From the NCBI GenBank assembly GCA_016458225.1, contig JAEMGR010000034.1, positions 1 through 64,000 of the forward strand: a stretch of DNA of 64,000 nucleotides, given 5' to 3'. This DNA comes from Myxococcaceae bacterium JPH2. GTDB lineage: Bacteria > Myxococcota > Myxococcia > Myxococcales > Myxococcaceae. Below the pieces are notes generated by a model. That model made no database searches. It saw only the letters and a program-made list of their open reading frames with translations, and was not told the DNA's origin. The first letter of the stretch is position 1. Each line of letters opens with the position of its first letter. A program made the translations under genes and the position numbers. Shown in pieces: positions 26,777 through 38,716 of this stretch.

Positions 26777-27657
26777 GCGCGCACCTCGCGGCTCCGCGGA
26801 TCCACCCACCACCGCAGCCACTCCACCACCAGGCTCACCACGACGAGGACGCTCGCGAACGTGGTGGTGGCCACCACGACGACGGCCACCTGCTTGTTGA
26901 GGACGGCCAGCACATAGAGCTGACCGAAGTAAGGCAGGCCGAACACGCGCTCCGCCGCGAACGAGCCCGCGAGCAGCGCGGTGGCCACGGGCGTCACGGC
27001 ATCCAGCAGCGCGGGCCACACGTTGGGCAGCACGTGGCGGCGAAGCACGGCGCCCGGCCCCAGGCCCTTGGCGCGAGCAGTGCGCACATAGTCGCGAGAC
27101 AGCTCCGTCTCCAGCGAGTCCCCTACCAGCGAGCCCAGGAAGATGCCGGGCCATACGGAGATGACGAGCGCCGCGCTCAGCTCGGGCAAGAGATTCCCCC
27201 GCTCCACCACGGCGGGCGCCAACAGGAGCGCGGGGATGAACACCGGCGTGCCGAACGCCACCGCCGGCACGGCATCTCCCAGCACGGCCCAGCGCCCACG
27301 ACGCCACCGCGTGCGCAGCAACGCGAAGCCCAGGGCCCACGTCAGCGCGAGCGGCAGTGCCACCAGCCCCACGCCCACGCTGCCGGACAGCTTGCGCAGC
27401 AGCTCATCGCCCGTCACGCCCTGCGCGCTCGTGCCCAGCCGCTCACCCCGCCAGAGCTTCTCCCAGGGACGCAGGAACCCCCACGGCTCCCCCAAGCCCA
27501 GGTCGCGCCGATAGGACGCCGCCAGCTCGGGAGACACCTGTCGCTTCGCGTCGCTCTCCTGCGTGAGCGGCAACGCCGCCATGAGGAAATACGAGGCGCA
27601 GGCCACCACCGGCACCAGCACGAGCTGCCGCACCAATCGCGAGAGCACCGGCGACAT
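26773..27657 (-). CDS. ABC transporter permease, OppB/DppB type
   Basis: 294 residues; N-terminal helix, periplasmic stretch with LGLGEPWGFLRPWEKLWRGERLGTS in two pieces (typical of OppB), and about five further helices. The EAA motif is RDYVRTARAKGLGPGAVLRRH. The N-terminus is shorter than in E. coli OppB/DppB (about 306-339). Starts 3 nt after the binding-protein stop. Forms the channel with the OppC-like protein. Confidence 0.85.
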   Translation of the reverse strand: MSPVLSRLVRQLVLVPVVACASYFLMAALPLTQESDAKRQVSPELAASYRRDLGLGEPWGFLRPWEKLWRGERLGTSAQGVTGDELLRKLSGSVGVGLVALPLALTWALGFALLRTRWRRGRWAVLGDAVPAVAFGTPVFIPALLLAPAVVERGNLLPELSAALVISVWPGIFLGSLVGDSLETELSRDYVRTARAKGLGPGAVLRRHVLPNVWPALLDAVTPVATALLAGSFAAERVFGLPYFGQLYVLAVLNKQVAVVVVATTTFASVLVVVSLVVEWLRWWVDPRSREVRA

Positions 27658-27660
27658 GCG

Positions 27661-29370
27661 CTAGCGCCCTCCCCGAGCGTCAGCCGCGACCGCTCCCGAC
27701 TCACTTCCCAGGCGCAGCGAGGGCAGCGCGAGGAAGTTGAACGGATCCACGTCCAATCCGTGCAGCCGCGCGCGAACGCGGAAGTAGCGATCCGGATGGT
27801 AGAGCGGCGCGATGACAGCCTGCTCCCCGACGAGCACGTCCTGAGCCTGGACGTAGAGTGTCCGCGCGCGCGACGGATCCGCCTCCGCGTCCGCGTCTTC
27901 CAGCAGCCGCTCGAAGCGCGCCATGGGCTCGCCACCGGCCTGCGTCTCCCAGCCGGTCTGGTGGTTGCCCTCGCGCTCGAACAGCGTGAAGAACGTGTTG
28001 GGATGCGCGTAGTCCGCGCCCAGCCGCCGCACGTACAAGTCATACGCGCGCGGCCCCTCCGGAGTGCGCCGCGCCACCTCCGCGGAGAAGTCCGAGCGAA
28101 CATCCACCACCACGCGAACGCCCACGCGCCCGAGCTGCGCGGCGATGCGCTCGGCCAGTGCTTCCTCGGGCACGAACGAGTCTCCCGCCTTCACCACCAA
28201 GCGCAGCGGACGCTCCACCCCACCGGCGCGAGCCAGCTCCTCACGCGCTCGGGCCTCGTCATGAGAAGGCAACCGCGCGGCCTCTTCGGGCGAGGCGGAT
28301 GCAGGCAACTCCGCCGGCAGCAGCACGTTGGACACGCGCGCCACGGGCAACAGCCCCGCCAACAGCGCCTCCCGGTCCAGCGCGCGAGCCAGCGCACGGC
28401 GAACCTCGGGCTTGTCCAACGGCGGGCGCTGCGTGTTGAAGGCCAGGAAGTAGGTGGACAAGAGCGGCTCGCGCTGGAGGTCCGCGGGCGCGCGGGTCCG
28501 CAAGGCCGCGGCGCTGTCCACGAAGACGAAGTCCACCCGGCCGCGCTCGTAGAGGGCCGGGCCAATCTCCGACTTCATCAACGTGAGCACCGGCGCCGGA
28601 GACTCGCCCGGTCCAAGCGGCGGTGGGAACGCAGTGCGCGGGTTGTACACGAGCCGCACGCGCTCACCCGCGCGGTCCCACGCCTCCACGCGATACGGGC
28701 CCAGCGCGAGCGGTCGTCCATCACGAGGCCGGTCGAAGTAATCACGCACCGCCTCGGCCGACTTGCCCTCCAGGTCCGCCGCGGGCGCGGGGAAGAAGAT
28801 GTACACGTTGGCCAGGCGCGAGAGGAAGTAGCTGCGCGGGCGAGCCAGCGTCACCCGCAAGGTGCGCGCATCCACCGCCTCCGCGCCCACGCGCTCGAGC
28901 GCCGCCACCACGTCCGCCTCGGGGGCACCTGCTTCCTGGAGCGCGAGCGCATGCTCCGCGCCCTCCAGGTCCGCCATCTCGCCTCGCTCACGGCCTCGCA
29001 GCGCGCGACGCCAGCCGAAGACGAAGTCCCGCGCGGTGAGCGCCGAGCCGTCCGACCAGCGCACGTCCCCACGCAGATGGAACGTGTAGAGCTCGCGGCC
29101 CTGAGGGTCCCGCACGCGCTCCCAACGCTCGGCGAGCCCAGGCCCCACCGAATGGTCCGCCCCCAGCGAGGTGAGCCCCTTCTGCGTGGCGAGCATCACC
29201 GGATAGTTCGCCCAGCTCGCGGGGTCCGAGTGGCTCCAATCCAGCGTGGTGGGCATGGCCGGCACCACGACCTTGATGCCGGCGTCGGGCTGGAAGCCGC
29301 ACGGCCCGCAGGCCCCGAGGGCCACGGCCATGAGCAGCAAGGACCTCCAGAGTCGCGCGCGGGGAGCCAC
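27661..29370 (-). CDS. Peptide/nickel ABC transporter substrate-binding lipoprotein (family 5)
   Basis: 569 residues from a GTG start. A lipoprotein signal (LLLMAVALGAC) precedes an SBP_bac_5 fold: TTLDWSHSDPAS near the N-terminus, the signature LYTFHLRGDVRWSDGSALTARDFVF (in pieces) and late ADYAHPNTFFTLF. It captures oligopeptides or similar solutes for the two downstream permeases. The first gene of the transport operon. A TACAAC hexamer lies 8 nt before the GTG with no ribosome binding site. Confidence 0.9.
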   Translation of the reverse strand: MAPRARLWRSLLLMAVALGACGPCGFQPDAGIKVVVPAMPTTLDWSHSDPASWANYPVMLATQKGLTSLGADHSVGPGLAERWERVRDPQGRELYTFHLRGDVRWSDGSALTARDFVFGWRRALRGRERGEMADLEGAEHALALQEAGAPEADVVAALERVGAEAVDARTLRVTLARPRSYFLSRLANVYIFFPAPAADLEGKSAEAVRDYFDRPRDGRPLALGPYRVEAWDRAGERVRLVYNPRTAFPPPLGPGESPAPVLTLMKSEIGPALYERGRVDFVFVDSAAALRTRAPADLQREPLLSTYFLAFNTQRPPLDKPEVRRALARALDREALLAGLLPVARVSNVLLPAELPASASPEEAARLPSHDEARAREELARAGGVERPLRLVVKAGDSFVPEEALAERIAAQLGRVGVRVVVDVRSDFSAEVARRTPEGPRAYDLYVRRLGADYAHPNTFFTLFEREGNHQTGWETQAGGEPMARFERLLEDADAEADPSRARTLYVQAQDVLVGEQAVIAPLYHPDRYFRVRARLHGLDVDPFNFLALPSLRLGSESGAVAADARGGR

Positions 29371-29378
29371 CGGGCCCC

Positions 29379-29384
29379 GTTGTA
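29379..29384 (-). promoter_or_regulatory. -10-like TACAAC upstream of the binding-protein gene
   Basis: TACAAC (minus strand) lies 8 nt before the GTG start; only GGGGCCCG intervenes. Candidate -10 for a leaderless transport-operon mRNA. Confidence 0.35.
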
Positions 29385-29488
29385 CCGCGACCCGCCCCAG
29401 AAAAGAGAGAAGCCAGGAGGCCGGCGACTCCTGGTCGGCCGGCTCCCTGGCTTGTCACTTCTTCAGACCGCTCCGCCGAGCGACGAAC

Positions 29489-31945
<2,457 letters not shown>

Positions 31946-32035
31946 GTATCCGCCACCTGCTGGCCAGCCGTACAGGCAAGCCCTTCAAGAGTTGCCCACA
32001 CCCGCGCAGGGCGCGAGTGCGAGGTGAAACACGGC

Positions 32036-32041
32036 TCTATA
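32036..32041 (-). promoter_or_regulatory. Possible -10 element of lonV
   Basis: TATAGA on the minus strand, about 90 nt before the lonV start, in the 195-bp gap after the oligopeptidase gene. No good -35 partner was found. A CTTGAA at 31984-31989 resembles a heat-shock -35 but lacks a matching -10. Confidence 0.25.
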
Positions 32042-32140
32042 ACACGGCAGTTCGAGCCCCCGTTCCCCGCGTGAAGATGGGGGGAGCCACTGCTGCCATC
32101 AAGGGAACACCTGAGCACCGCCGGGCGCCTGCCCGAGGCC

Positions 32141-34354
32141 TCAGTGCCCCTCCACCGCAACCCCGGAAGCCGGCGCCTTCACGCCCAGGGCCTGGAAGAG
32201 GAACGCGTACATGTCGGCGCTGGACTCAATGGCCTTGGCCACCTGGTCCGAGCCCTGGTGCCCGGAGTTCGCCTCGATGCGCAGCAGCACCGGCGACGTG
32301 TTGCCCGGGGCGGCCTGCAGCGCCGCGACGAACTTGCGCGCGTGCAGCGGGTCCACGCGGTCATCGTGGTCCGCGCTCATCATCAGCAGCGCGGGGTAGC
32401 GCACGTCCGGCCGCACGTGGTGGTAGGGCGAGTAGGCATACAGCGTCTTGAACTGCGCCGCGTCCTCCGCCGAGCCGTACTCCGGCGTCCACGTGCGCCC
32501 GCTGCCGAAGAGGTGGTAGCGCACCATGTCCAGGAGCGGCACCGCGCACACCACCGCGCCGTACAGCTCCGGGCGCTGCGTCATGGCCGCGCCCACCAGG
32601 AGGCCGCCATTGCTGCCACCGTAGATGGCCAGCTTGCTCGGCTGCGTGTAGTGCTCGCGCGTCAAGTACTCGGCCGCGGCGTGGAAGTCGTCGAACACGT
32701 TCTGCTTGTTCGCCAGCCGGCCCGCGTCGTGCCACGCCTTGCCGTACTCACCACCACCGCGCAGGTTGGCCACCGCGTACACGCCGCCCGCGTCCAGCCA
32801 GGGCAGGATGTTGGAGCGGAAGGCGGGCTGCATGCTCACGAAGAAGCCGCCGTACCCGTACAGCAGCGTGGGCGCGGTACCGTCGCGCTTCAGGCCCTTG
32901 CGGTACACCACGAACATGGGCACCCGCGTGCCGTCCTTGGACGGGTAGAAGACCTGCTCCACGGTGTACGCGTCCGGGTCCATGGGCATCTCCACCCGCG
33001 ACCACAGGCTCACCTTCCCGCTGGCGACGGACGTCTTGTAGACCTGCCGCGGCGTGGTGAAGGAGCTGAAGGAGAAGTACGCCTCGTCTGAATCCTCCTG
33101 CCCCAGCAGGTTGGACGCGGCGCCCACGCCGGGCAGCTGCACCGTGCGCACGGGCTTGCCCTCGAGCGTGGCCAACCGGACCTCCGTCGCGGCATCGCGC
33201 AGGTACTCAAGCGACAGGTGTCCGCCCACCACGGTGGTGTTCTCCAGCGAGGCCACCGGGTCCTCGGCGACCAGCTCCCGCCACGCGGCGCGCTCGGGCT
33301 TCGTCGGGTTCACGACGAAGACGCGCTGGCGCGGGGCGCCTTCGTCGGTGGTGACGTAGAAGCGGTCCTTCCACGCGAGCACGGTGTACTTGGCGCCCTG
33401 CCCCTTCACGAGCAGCCGCCAGTCCTTCTCACCCGGGTGCTTCCAGTAGATGTCGTTCTCGCTCCAGCCGCGGATGACGTAGGCGAAGAGGTACTTGCCG
33501 TCGCGGCTCAGGTCGCCCTGAAGGAACGTGGTGGGGTCACCCGTGCGCGGGTGCACCAGCGCATCGTTCTTGGGGTCCTGTCCCAGCTGATGGAAGCGCA
33601 GCGTGGTGTAGCCGGGGCGCGCGTCCACGGGGATGCTCGGGTCGGTGGGCAGCCACTCGTAATAGAAGCCCTTGCCGTCGGGCGTCCAATGCGGGCCGGC
33701 GTACTTCGCACCTTCGATGACGTCGACCTTGGACCACTCACCCGAGTCCACGTCGAGCACGTGCAGCACGGCCTCGTCCGCGGCGTTGGGCCGCTGCGCG
33801 AACACCACGCGCTTGCCGTCCCACGAGGGCACCCACGTGCCCAGGGACACGGTGCCGTCCTTGCTCCAGCCGTTCGGGTCGAGGAGCACCTTCTCCGCGC
33901 CGGCCTCGCCGTCGCGCCAGTAGAGGATGGCCTTCTCCTTGTCCTTGTGCGTGCGGAAGTAGAAGTACCGGCTGCCTCGCCGCAGGGGCGCGGTCATCGA
34001 GTCCACGTAGTACAGCTCGCGGAAGCGCTGGGCGAGCGCGTCTCGGCCCGGCATCTGGGCCAGCGCGGCGCGCGCCTGATCATTCTCGGCCTTCATCCAC
34101 GCCTGGACTTCGGGCGCCTTCTCGTCCTCGAGCCAGCGGTAGGGATCCGCCACCTGCACGCCGTGCACGGTGTCCACGATGGGTTGGGACGGAGTGTGGG
34201 GATAAGCCATCCGGGAGACATCCTCCGAGCGAGCCGCGGCGACCGCGGGCCGGGCATCCGCCGAGGCGGACGCGGGAATTGCCTCGCGCGCGGCCTCCTG
34301 CGTGGTGGCGCACGCCGCGAGGGACATCAGGGCGGGAACGAGCAGCTTTCGCAT
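32141..34354 (-). CDS. Prolyl oligopeptidase family (S9A) serine peptidase, lipoprotein
   Basis: 737 residues. Lipoprotein signal LVPALMSLAAC (Cys about residue 15), a linker, then the seven-bladed propeller domain (about 60-470) starting DPYRWLEDEKAPEVQAWMKAEN (in pieces) and a C-terminal alpha/beta hydrolase. The catalytic serine is in YGGSNGGLL, Asp in DHDDRVDP and His in NSGHQG. It cleaves after proline in short peptides, here probably in the cell envelope. It lies between clpX and lonV and is flanked by its own terminators. Start 34354 puts the signal peptide first. Confidence 0.93.
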   Translation of the reverse strand: MRKLLVPALMSLAACATTQEAAREAIPASASADARPAVAAARSEDVSRMAYPHTPSQPIVDTVHGVQVADPYRWLEDEKAPEVQAWMKAENDQARAALAQMPGRDALAQRFRELYYVDSMTAPLRRGSRYFYFRTHKDKEKAILYWRDGEAGAEKVLLDPNGWSKDGTVSLGTWVPSWDGKRVVFAQRPNAADEAVLHVLDVDSGEWSKVDVIEGAKYAGPHWTPDGKGFYYEWLPTDPSIPVDARPGYTTLRFHQLGQDPKNDALVHPRTGDPTTFLQGDLSRDGKYLFAYVIRGWSENDIYWKHPGEKDWRLLVKGQGAKYTVLAWKDRFYVTTDEGAPRQRVFVVNPTKPERAAWRELVAEDPVASLENTTVVGGHLSLEYLRDAATEVRLATLEGKPVRTVQLPGVGAASNLLGQEDSDEAYFSFSSFTTPRQVYKTSVASGKVSLWSRVEMPMDPDAYTVEQVFYPSKDGTRVPMFVVYRKGLKRDGTAPTLLYGYGGFFVSMQPAFRSNILPWLDAGGVYAVANLRGGGEYGKAWHDAGRLANKQNVFDDFHAAAEYLTREHYTQPSKLAIYGGSNGGLLVGAAMTQRPELYGAVVCAVPLLDMVRYHLFGSGRTWTPEYGSAEDAAQFKTLYAYSPYHHVRPDVRYPALLMMSADHDDRVDPLHARKFVAALQAAPGNTSPVLLRIEANSGHQGSDQVAKAIESSADMYAFLFQALGVKAPASGVAVEGH

Positions 34355-34393
34355 GGGCCGAAGCAGATACAGAAAGCCAACGGCCCGTCCCAC

Positions 34394-34440
34394 AAAAAGT
34401 GAGCCCCGCGACGAGGCCCGCCTGCCCTCCCGTCGCGGGG
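34394..34440 (-). terminator. Intrinsic terminator downstream of clpX
   Basis: On the minus strand CCCCGCGAC pairs with GTCGCGGGG (34404-34412 with 34432-34440) around a G-rich loop. CTCAC and then TTTTT (34394-34398) follow. This separates clpX from the oligopeptidase gene. Confidence 0.65.
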
Positions 34441-34508
34441 TACCTGAGAACACCCGGGGCGCGTCCGAGTCGCTGGCTTCGCGACCACGTGACGCGCCCC
34501 GTCAGACT

Positions 34509-34533
34509 GCGCTTCTCCCGAGGGGAGAAGCGC
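34509..34533 (-). terminator. Perfect hairpin just after the clpX stop
   Basis: An 11-bp perfect stem (GCGCTTCTCCC / GGGAGAAGCGC) with loop GAG begins 4 nt after the clpX stop. No U-run follows, so it may stabilise the mRNA end or assist the terminator at 34394-34440. Confidence 0.45.
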
Positions 34534-34536
34534 GAC

Positions 34537-35817
<1,281 letters not shown>

Positions 35818-35884
35818 GAAATCCCTCGCTGCGCCGGTAAAGCCCCTACCCCGTTAAACGCCCCGCACCTGGAAACCCTGATTC

Positions 35885-35914
35885 AATCTAGTCAGCCCCT
35901 GTCCAGGGCGTCCA
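35885..35914 (-). promoter_or_regulatory. Candidate clpX promoter
   Basis: On the minus strand TGGACG (35909-35914), an 18-nt spacer and TAGATT (35885-35890). Located between the clpP terminator and clpX, where an independent promoter is expected. Confidence 0.3.
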
Positions 35915-35957
35915 CGGACCTTCCAGGTACTTAACAAGCAGCGGCAACGCGGCGCAG

Positions 35958-36005
35958 AAAGCAGAAAGCCGGAGGCGCGGGCCATCATTCCCCGCAGCCT
36001 CCGGC
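35958..36005 (-). terminator. Intrinsic terminator of clpP
   Basis: On the minus strand GCCGGAGGC (with one bulged T) plus GCGGG pairs back across a short loop (35968-36005). TTTCTGCTTTCTG follows. It lies about 38 nt after the clpP stop. Confidence 0.7.
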
Positions 36006-36042
36006 CGCTAGACCGAGGCCCGTCGAGGGCCCCGGCGCCTGC

Positions 36043-36660
36043 CTACTTCTTCTCTTCCTTCGCGGCCACCGACTTCCGGGGGTCCTGGATGGCGTCGATG
36101 ATGCCGTACGCCTTCGCCTCTGACGCCCCCATGAAGTAGTCGCGGTCGGTGTCCTTCTCCACGCGCTCGATCGACTGTCCGGTGTGCTTGACGATGAGCT
36201 CGTTGAGCCGGGCCTTCATGCGGAGGATTTCCCGCGCCTGGATCTCGATGTCCGTCGCCTGACCGCGCGCGCCGCCGAGCGGCTGGTGAATCATGATGCG
36301 ACTGGAGGGCAGGGTGAAGCGCTTGCCCTTCGCGCCGGCGAGCAGCAGCACCGCGCCCATGGACGCGGCCTGCCCCACGCAGATGGTGGACACCGGCGAC
36401 TTGACGTACTGCATCGTGTCGTAGATGGCCAACCCGGCGGTCACCGAACCGCCCGGCGAGTTGATGTAGAGGTTGATGTCCTTGTCCGGGTCCTCGGACT
36501 CGAGGAACAGGAGCTGCGCGACGATGACGTTCGCGACGTCATCGTCGATCTCCGTCCCCAGCATCACGATGCGGTCCTTCAGGAGCCGGCTGTAGATGTC
36601 GTACGAGCGCTCACCCCGATGGGTCTGCTCGATGACGTAGGGAACGGGCATGAAGGGCAT
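36043..36660 (-). CDS. clpP: ATP-dependent Clp protease proteolytic subunit ClpP
   Basis: 205 residues. The catalytic triad is visible: Ser in [11 protein letters not shown], His in [12 protein letters not shown], and Asp further on in [10 protein letters not shown]. The propeptide is short or absent. It forms the tetradecameric protease chamber used with ClpX. GAGGT 8 nt before the ATG supports the start. It lies 36 nt after tig. Confidence 0.96.
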   Translation of the reverse strand: MPFMPVPYVIEQTHRGERSYDIYSRLLKDRIVMLGTEIDDDVANVIVAQLLFLESEDPDKDINLYINSPGGSVTAGLAIYDTMQYVKSPVSTICVGQAASMGAVLLLAGAKGKRFTLPSSRIMIHQPLGGARGQATDIEIQAREILRMKARLNELIVKHTGQSIERVEKDTDRDYFMGASEAKAYGIIDAIQDPRKSVAAKEEKK

Positions 36661-36696
36661 GACGTGGACCTCGCAAGGGGGCTCGGCGGAAAGACC

Positions 36697-37974
36697 TCAG
36701 GAATACTTCGCTCGGCCCTTCAGGAATTCAATCGTCTTTTCCTCTCGGAGTCGCAGAGACAACCCCAGCCGCTCGTCCTCGCCCTTGAAGTACTTCTTCA
36801 CCTGGGCCACGGGCTGGTTCGCCTCCGCGGCGAGTTCCTCGATGCGCTTCTCCACGTCCGCATCGGTCGACTGGATGCCCTCCTTCTGGGCAACCGCCTC
36901 GAAGAGCAGCGTCCCCTTCACTTCCTGGACGGCCTTCTCGCGCATCTCGTCGCGCAGGCGGTTGAAGTCCAGGTTGAGGCGGCGCGGATCGATTCCCTGG
37001 CGCGCCATCTGGCGCAGGGCTCCATCCAGCATCGAGTCGATGGCGCGCTCGACCATGGCGCGCGGGACCTCGAACGCGTTGCGATCGATGAGGACCTTGA
37101 TGAGCGCCTCGCGCTCGTCCTGCTGGGCCTGCGCCTTGCGGGCCTTCTCCATGTCCGCGCGCAGCTTCGTGCGCAGCTCATCCGCCGTCTGAGCCATGCC
37201 CGTGCCCTGGGCGAACGCGTCGTCGAGCGCGGGGAGGACCATCTTCTGCAGCGCCTTGACGGTGATGTGGAAGCGCGCCGTCTTCCCGCGAACGTCCTCG
37301 GCCTGGTAGTCGGCCGGGAAGGTGTAGTCGATATCCTTGGACTCGCCGACCTTCACGCCCGCGAGCGCCTCGATGCTGCCCTGGATGAGCTCACCGGGCC
37401 GCACCTGCACGCCAATGCCCTCGGCCTTGCTGCCCTCGAAGGCATTGCCGTCCACCGTCGCCTCGAAGTCGATGGTGACCTGATCACCCGCGGCGGCGAC
37501 GTCGCGATCCGTGACGGCCTCCACGCGACCCTGCGACTGGCGCATGCGCTCGAGCTGCTCGTCGACCTGCGCGTCGGCCACGGCGGTGTCCACCTTGGCG
37601 AGCGGCAGGGCGTCGTACTCCTTCGCCTCGACCTTGGGCTTCACCTCGACGCGCGCCTCATAGGCGAACGGCGCGTCCGGCTTGAGGCCCGAGTTGGTCA
37701 CCTGCGGCGAGGACACGGCCTCCACCTTGTGGGCGCGCACGGCCTCCAGATACGAGGTCTGCACCACGCGCTGGATGACGTCGTCCTCGACCTGCTCCCG
37801 GAAGCGCTGCTCCAGGATGCGACGGGGAACCTTGCCCGGGCGGAAGCCAGGCAGCTTCACCTGCCGGCCGAGCGCGGTATACGCGCGGGTGAGCTCTTCC
37901 GCCACGCGGGCGGTGTCGACCTCGATGGAGAGCTTCTTCTCGATGGGAGAGAGCTCCTCGACCTGGACCTTCAT
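36697..37974 (-). CDS. tig: Trigger factor (ribosome-associated chaperone/prolyl isomerase)
   Basis: 425 residues. N-terminal ribosome-binding domain with the signature-like [14 protein letters not shown]. An FKBP-type prolyl isomerase domain follows (about 160-245), then a helical chaperone domain. It shields nascent chains at the exit tunnel. The ATG at 37974 has GCGAGG 6 nt upstream and gives the standard N-terminus MKVQVEE; the frame extends 11 codons further upstream. It leads the tig-clpP-clpX locus and lies about 100 bp downstream of the tRNA-Leu gene. Confidence 0.95.
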   Translation of the reverse strand: MKVQVEELSPIEKKLSIEVDTARVAEELTRAYTALGRQVKLPGFRPGKVPRRILEQRFREQVEDDVIQRVVQTSYLEAVRAHKVEAVSSPQVTNSGLKPDAPFAYEARVEVKPKVEAKEYDALPLAKVDTAVADAQVDEQLERMRQSQGRVEAVTDRDVAAAGDQVTIDFEATVDGNAFEGSKAEGIGVQVRPGELIQGSIEALAGVKVGESKDIDYTFPADYQAEDVRGKTARFHITVKALQKMVLPALDDAFAQGTGMAQTADELRTKLRADMEKARKAQAQQDEREALIKVLIDRNAFEVPRAMVERAIDSMLDGALRQMARQGIDPRRLNLDFNRLRDEMREKAVQEVKGTLLFEAVAQKEGIQSTDADVEKRIEELAAEANQPVAQVKKYFKGEDERLGLSLRLREEKTIEFLKGRAKYS

Positions 37975-38076
37975 ACGGGCCTCGCTCGCCGCCGTGCTGG
38001 GCATCAAACCCCTGACGGCGCCGGATAAGTGGGACGTGCGCGTTTAGGGGATAGGCACGAGCGGGTCAACGCGAAA

Positions 38077-38158
38077 TGGGCGAGGAGGGACTCGAACCCT
38101 CACACCTTGCGGTACCAGATCCTAAGTCTGGTGCGTCTACCAGTTTCGCCACCCGCCC
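38077..38158 (-). tRNA. tRNA-Leu (UAG)
   Basis: 82 nt. Acceptor GGGCGGG pairs with CTCGCCC (one G-U). The anticodon arm is CCAGA-cttagga-TCTGG with anticodon TAG. A variable arm of class II type and GGTTCGAGTCC in the T arm are present. CCA is not encoded. Last of the minus-strand tRNA series. Confidence 0.95.
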
Positions 38159-38261
38159 GACGGTCCCCGCGTGCGCTTGTCGTCTTACCGCGAAACACCG
38201 ACGCCAGGGCAGTCCTTCGCGCGACTCTGGCCCACGCGCGAACAGCGCGAGCCCAGTGCCG

Positions 38262-38300
38262 AAAAAAAACGGGGCCCCTTCATTGCTGAAGGGGCCCCGT
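38262..38300 (-). terminator. Strong intrinsic terminator after tRNA-Lys
   Basis: A 13-bp perfect stem CGGGGCCCCTTCA / TGAAGGGGCCCCG (38270-38299) with a four-base loop, followed on the minus strand by eight T residues (38262-38269). It lies three bases beyond the tRNA-Lys gene and separates it from tRNA-Leu. Confidence 0.9.
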
Positions 38301-38302
38301 GA

Positions 38303-38375
38303 TGAGAGCGGAGGGAATCGAACCCACAACCTATGGATTAAGAGTCCATTGCTCTGCCAATTGAGCTACGCTCCC
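38303..38375 (-). tRNA. tRNA-Lys (CUU)
   Basis: 73 nt. Acceptor GGGAGCG/CGCTCTC, D arm AGCTCAATTGGCAGAGC, anticodon arm TGGA-ctcttaa-TCCA with anticodon CTT, T arm GTGGGTTCGATTCCC. No encoded CCA. Confidence 0.96.
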
Positions 38376-38710
38376 GGACCTGCGCTCGGTGTGTCGCGTT
38401 CGCGACGTCCAAGTGGCGGCGTAACTACCGTGGCCTGTGCGCGCTGTCAAAGCGTTTTCGCACGTCCCTGCTTCATTCTTTCTGTTCGCGGCTGGACGGC
38501 CGAGTTCCGGCCTGGCTCCGCGCTGCCGCCCCGCGCACGTGAAGCCCCTGTCGGCATGGGCTGTTGCTCCTCGCCGCGGCCCGCGTTCCGTCCTCGGAGC
38601 AAGAGACGTCTCGCACCGAGAGCGAAGCGCGGGCGGCCCCAGCCACGAACGAGGCGGCGCCATGCGGGCGGACGGGGGTCGTCCGCCCTTTTCGAGCAGC
38701 AAGGCAGGAG
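38376..38710. other. Non-coding spacer between tRNA-Lys and bet
   Basis: 335 bp. I see no convincing gene. It contains the tRNA-Lys upstream region and, at its right end, a terminator-like hairpin in plus orientation. A promoter somewhere in this spacer would make either a short RNA ended by that hairpin or an attenuated bet transcript. Confidence 0.5.
38666..38692 (+). terminator. Terminator/attenuator hairpin immediately before bet
   Basis: A perfect 9-bp stem GGGCGGACG / CGTCCGCCC (38666-38674 with 38680-38688), loop GGGGT, followed directly by TTTT (38689-38692). It ends about 20 nt before the bet start codon, where it would stop most incoming plus-strand transcription. Confidence 0.6.
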
Positions 38711-38716
38711 ATGACC

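Noticed and set aside
31984-31989. CTTGAA as a heat-shock promoter of lonV
   Set aside because: No CCCCAT-like -10 at the right distance; kept only as a remark.
38564-38710. N-terminal extension of Bet to 38564
   Set aside because: The extra 49 codons do not resemble Bet and include the terminator hairpin; GGAG spacing favours 38717.
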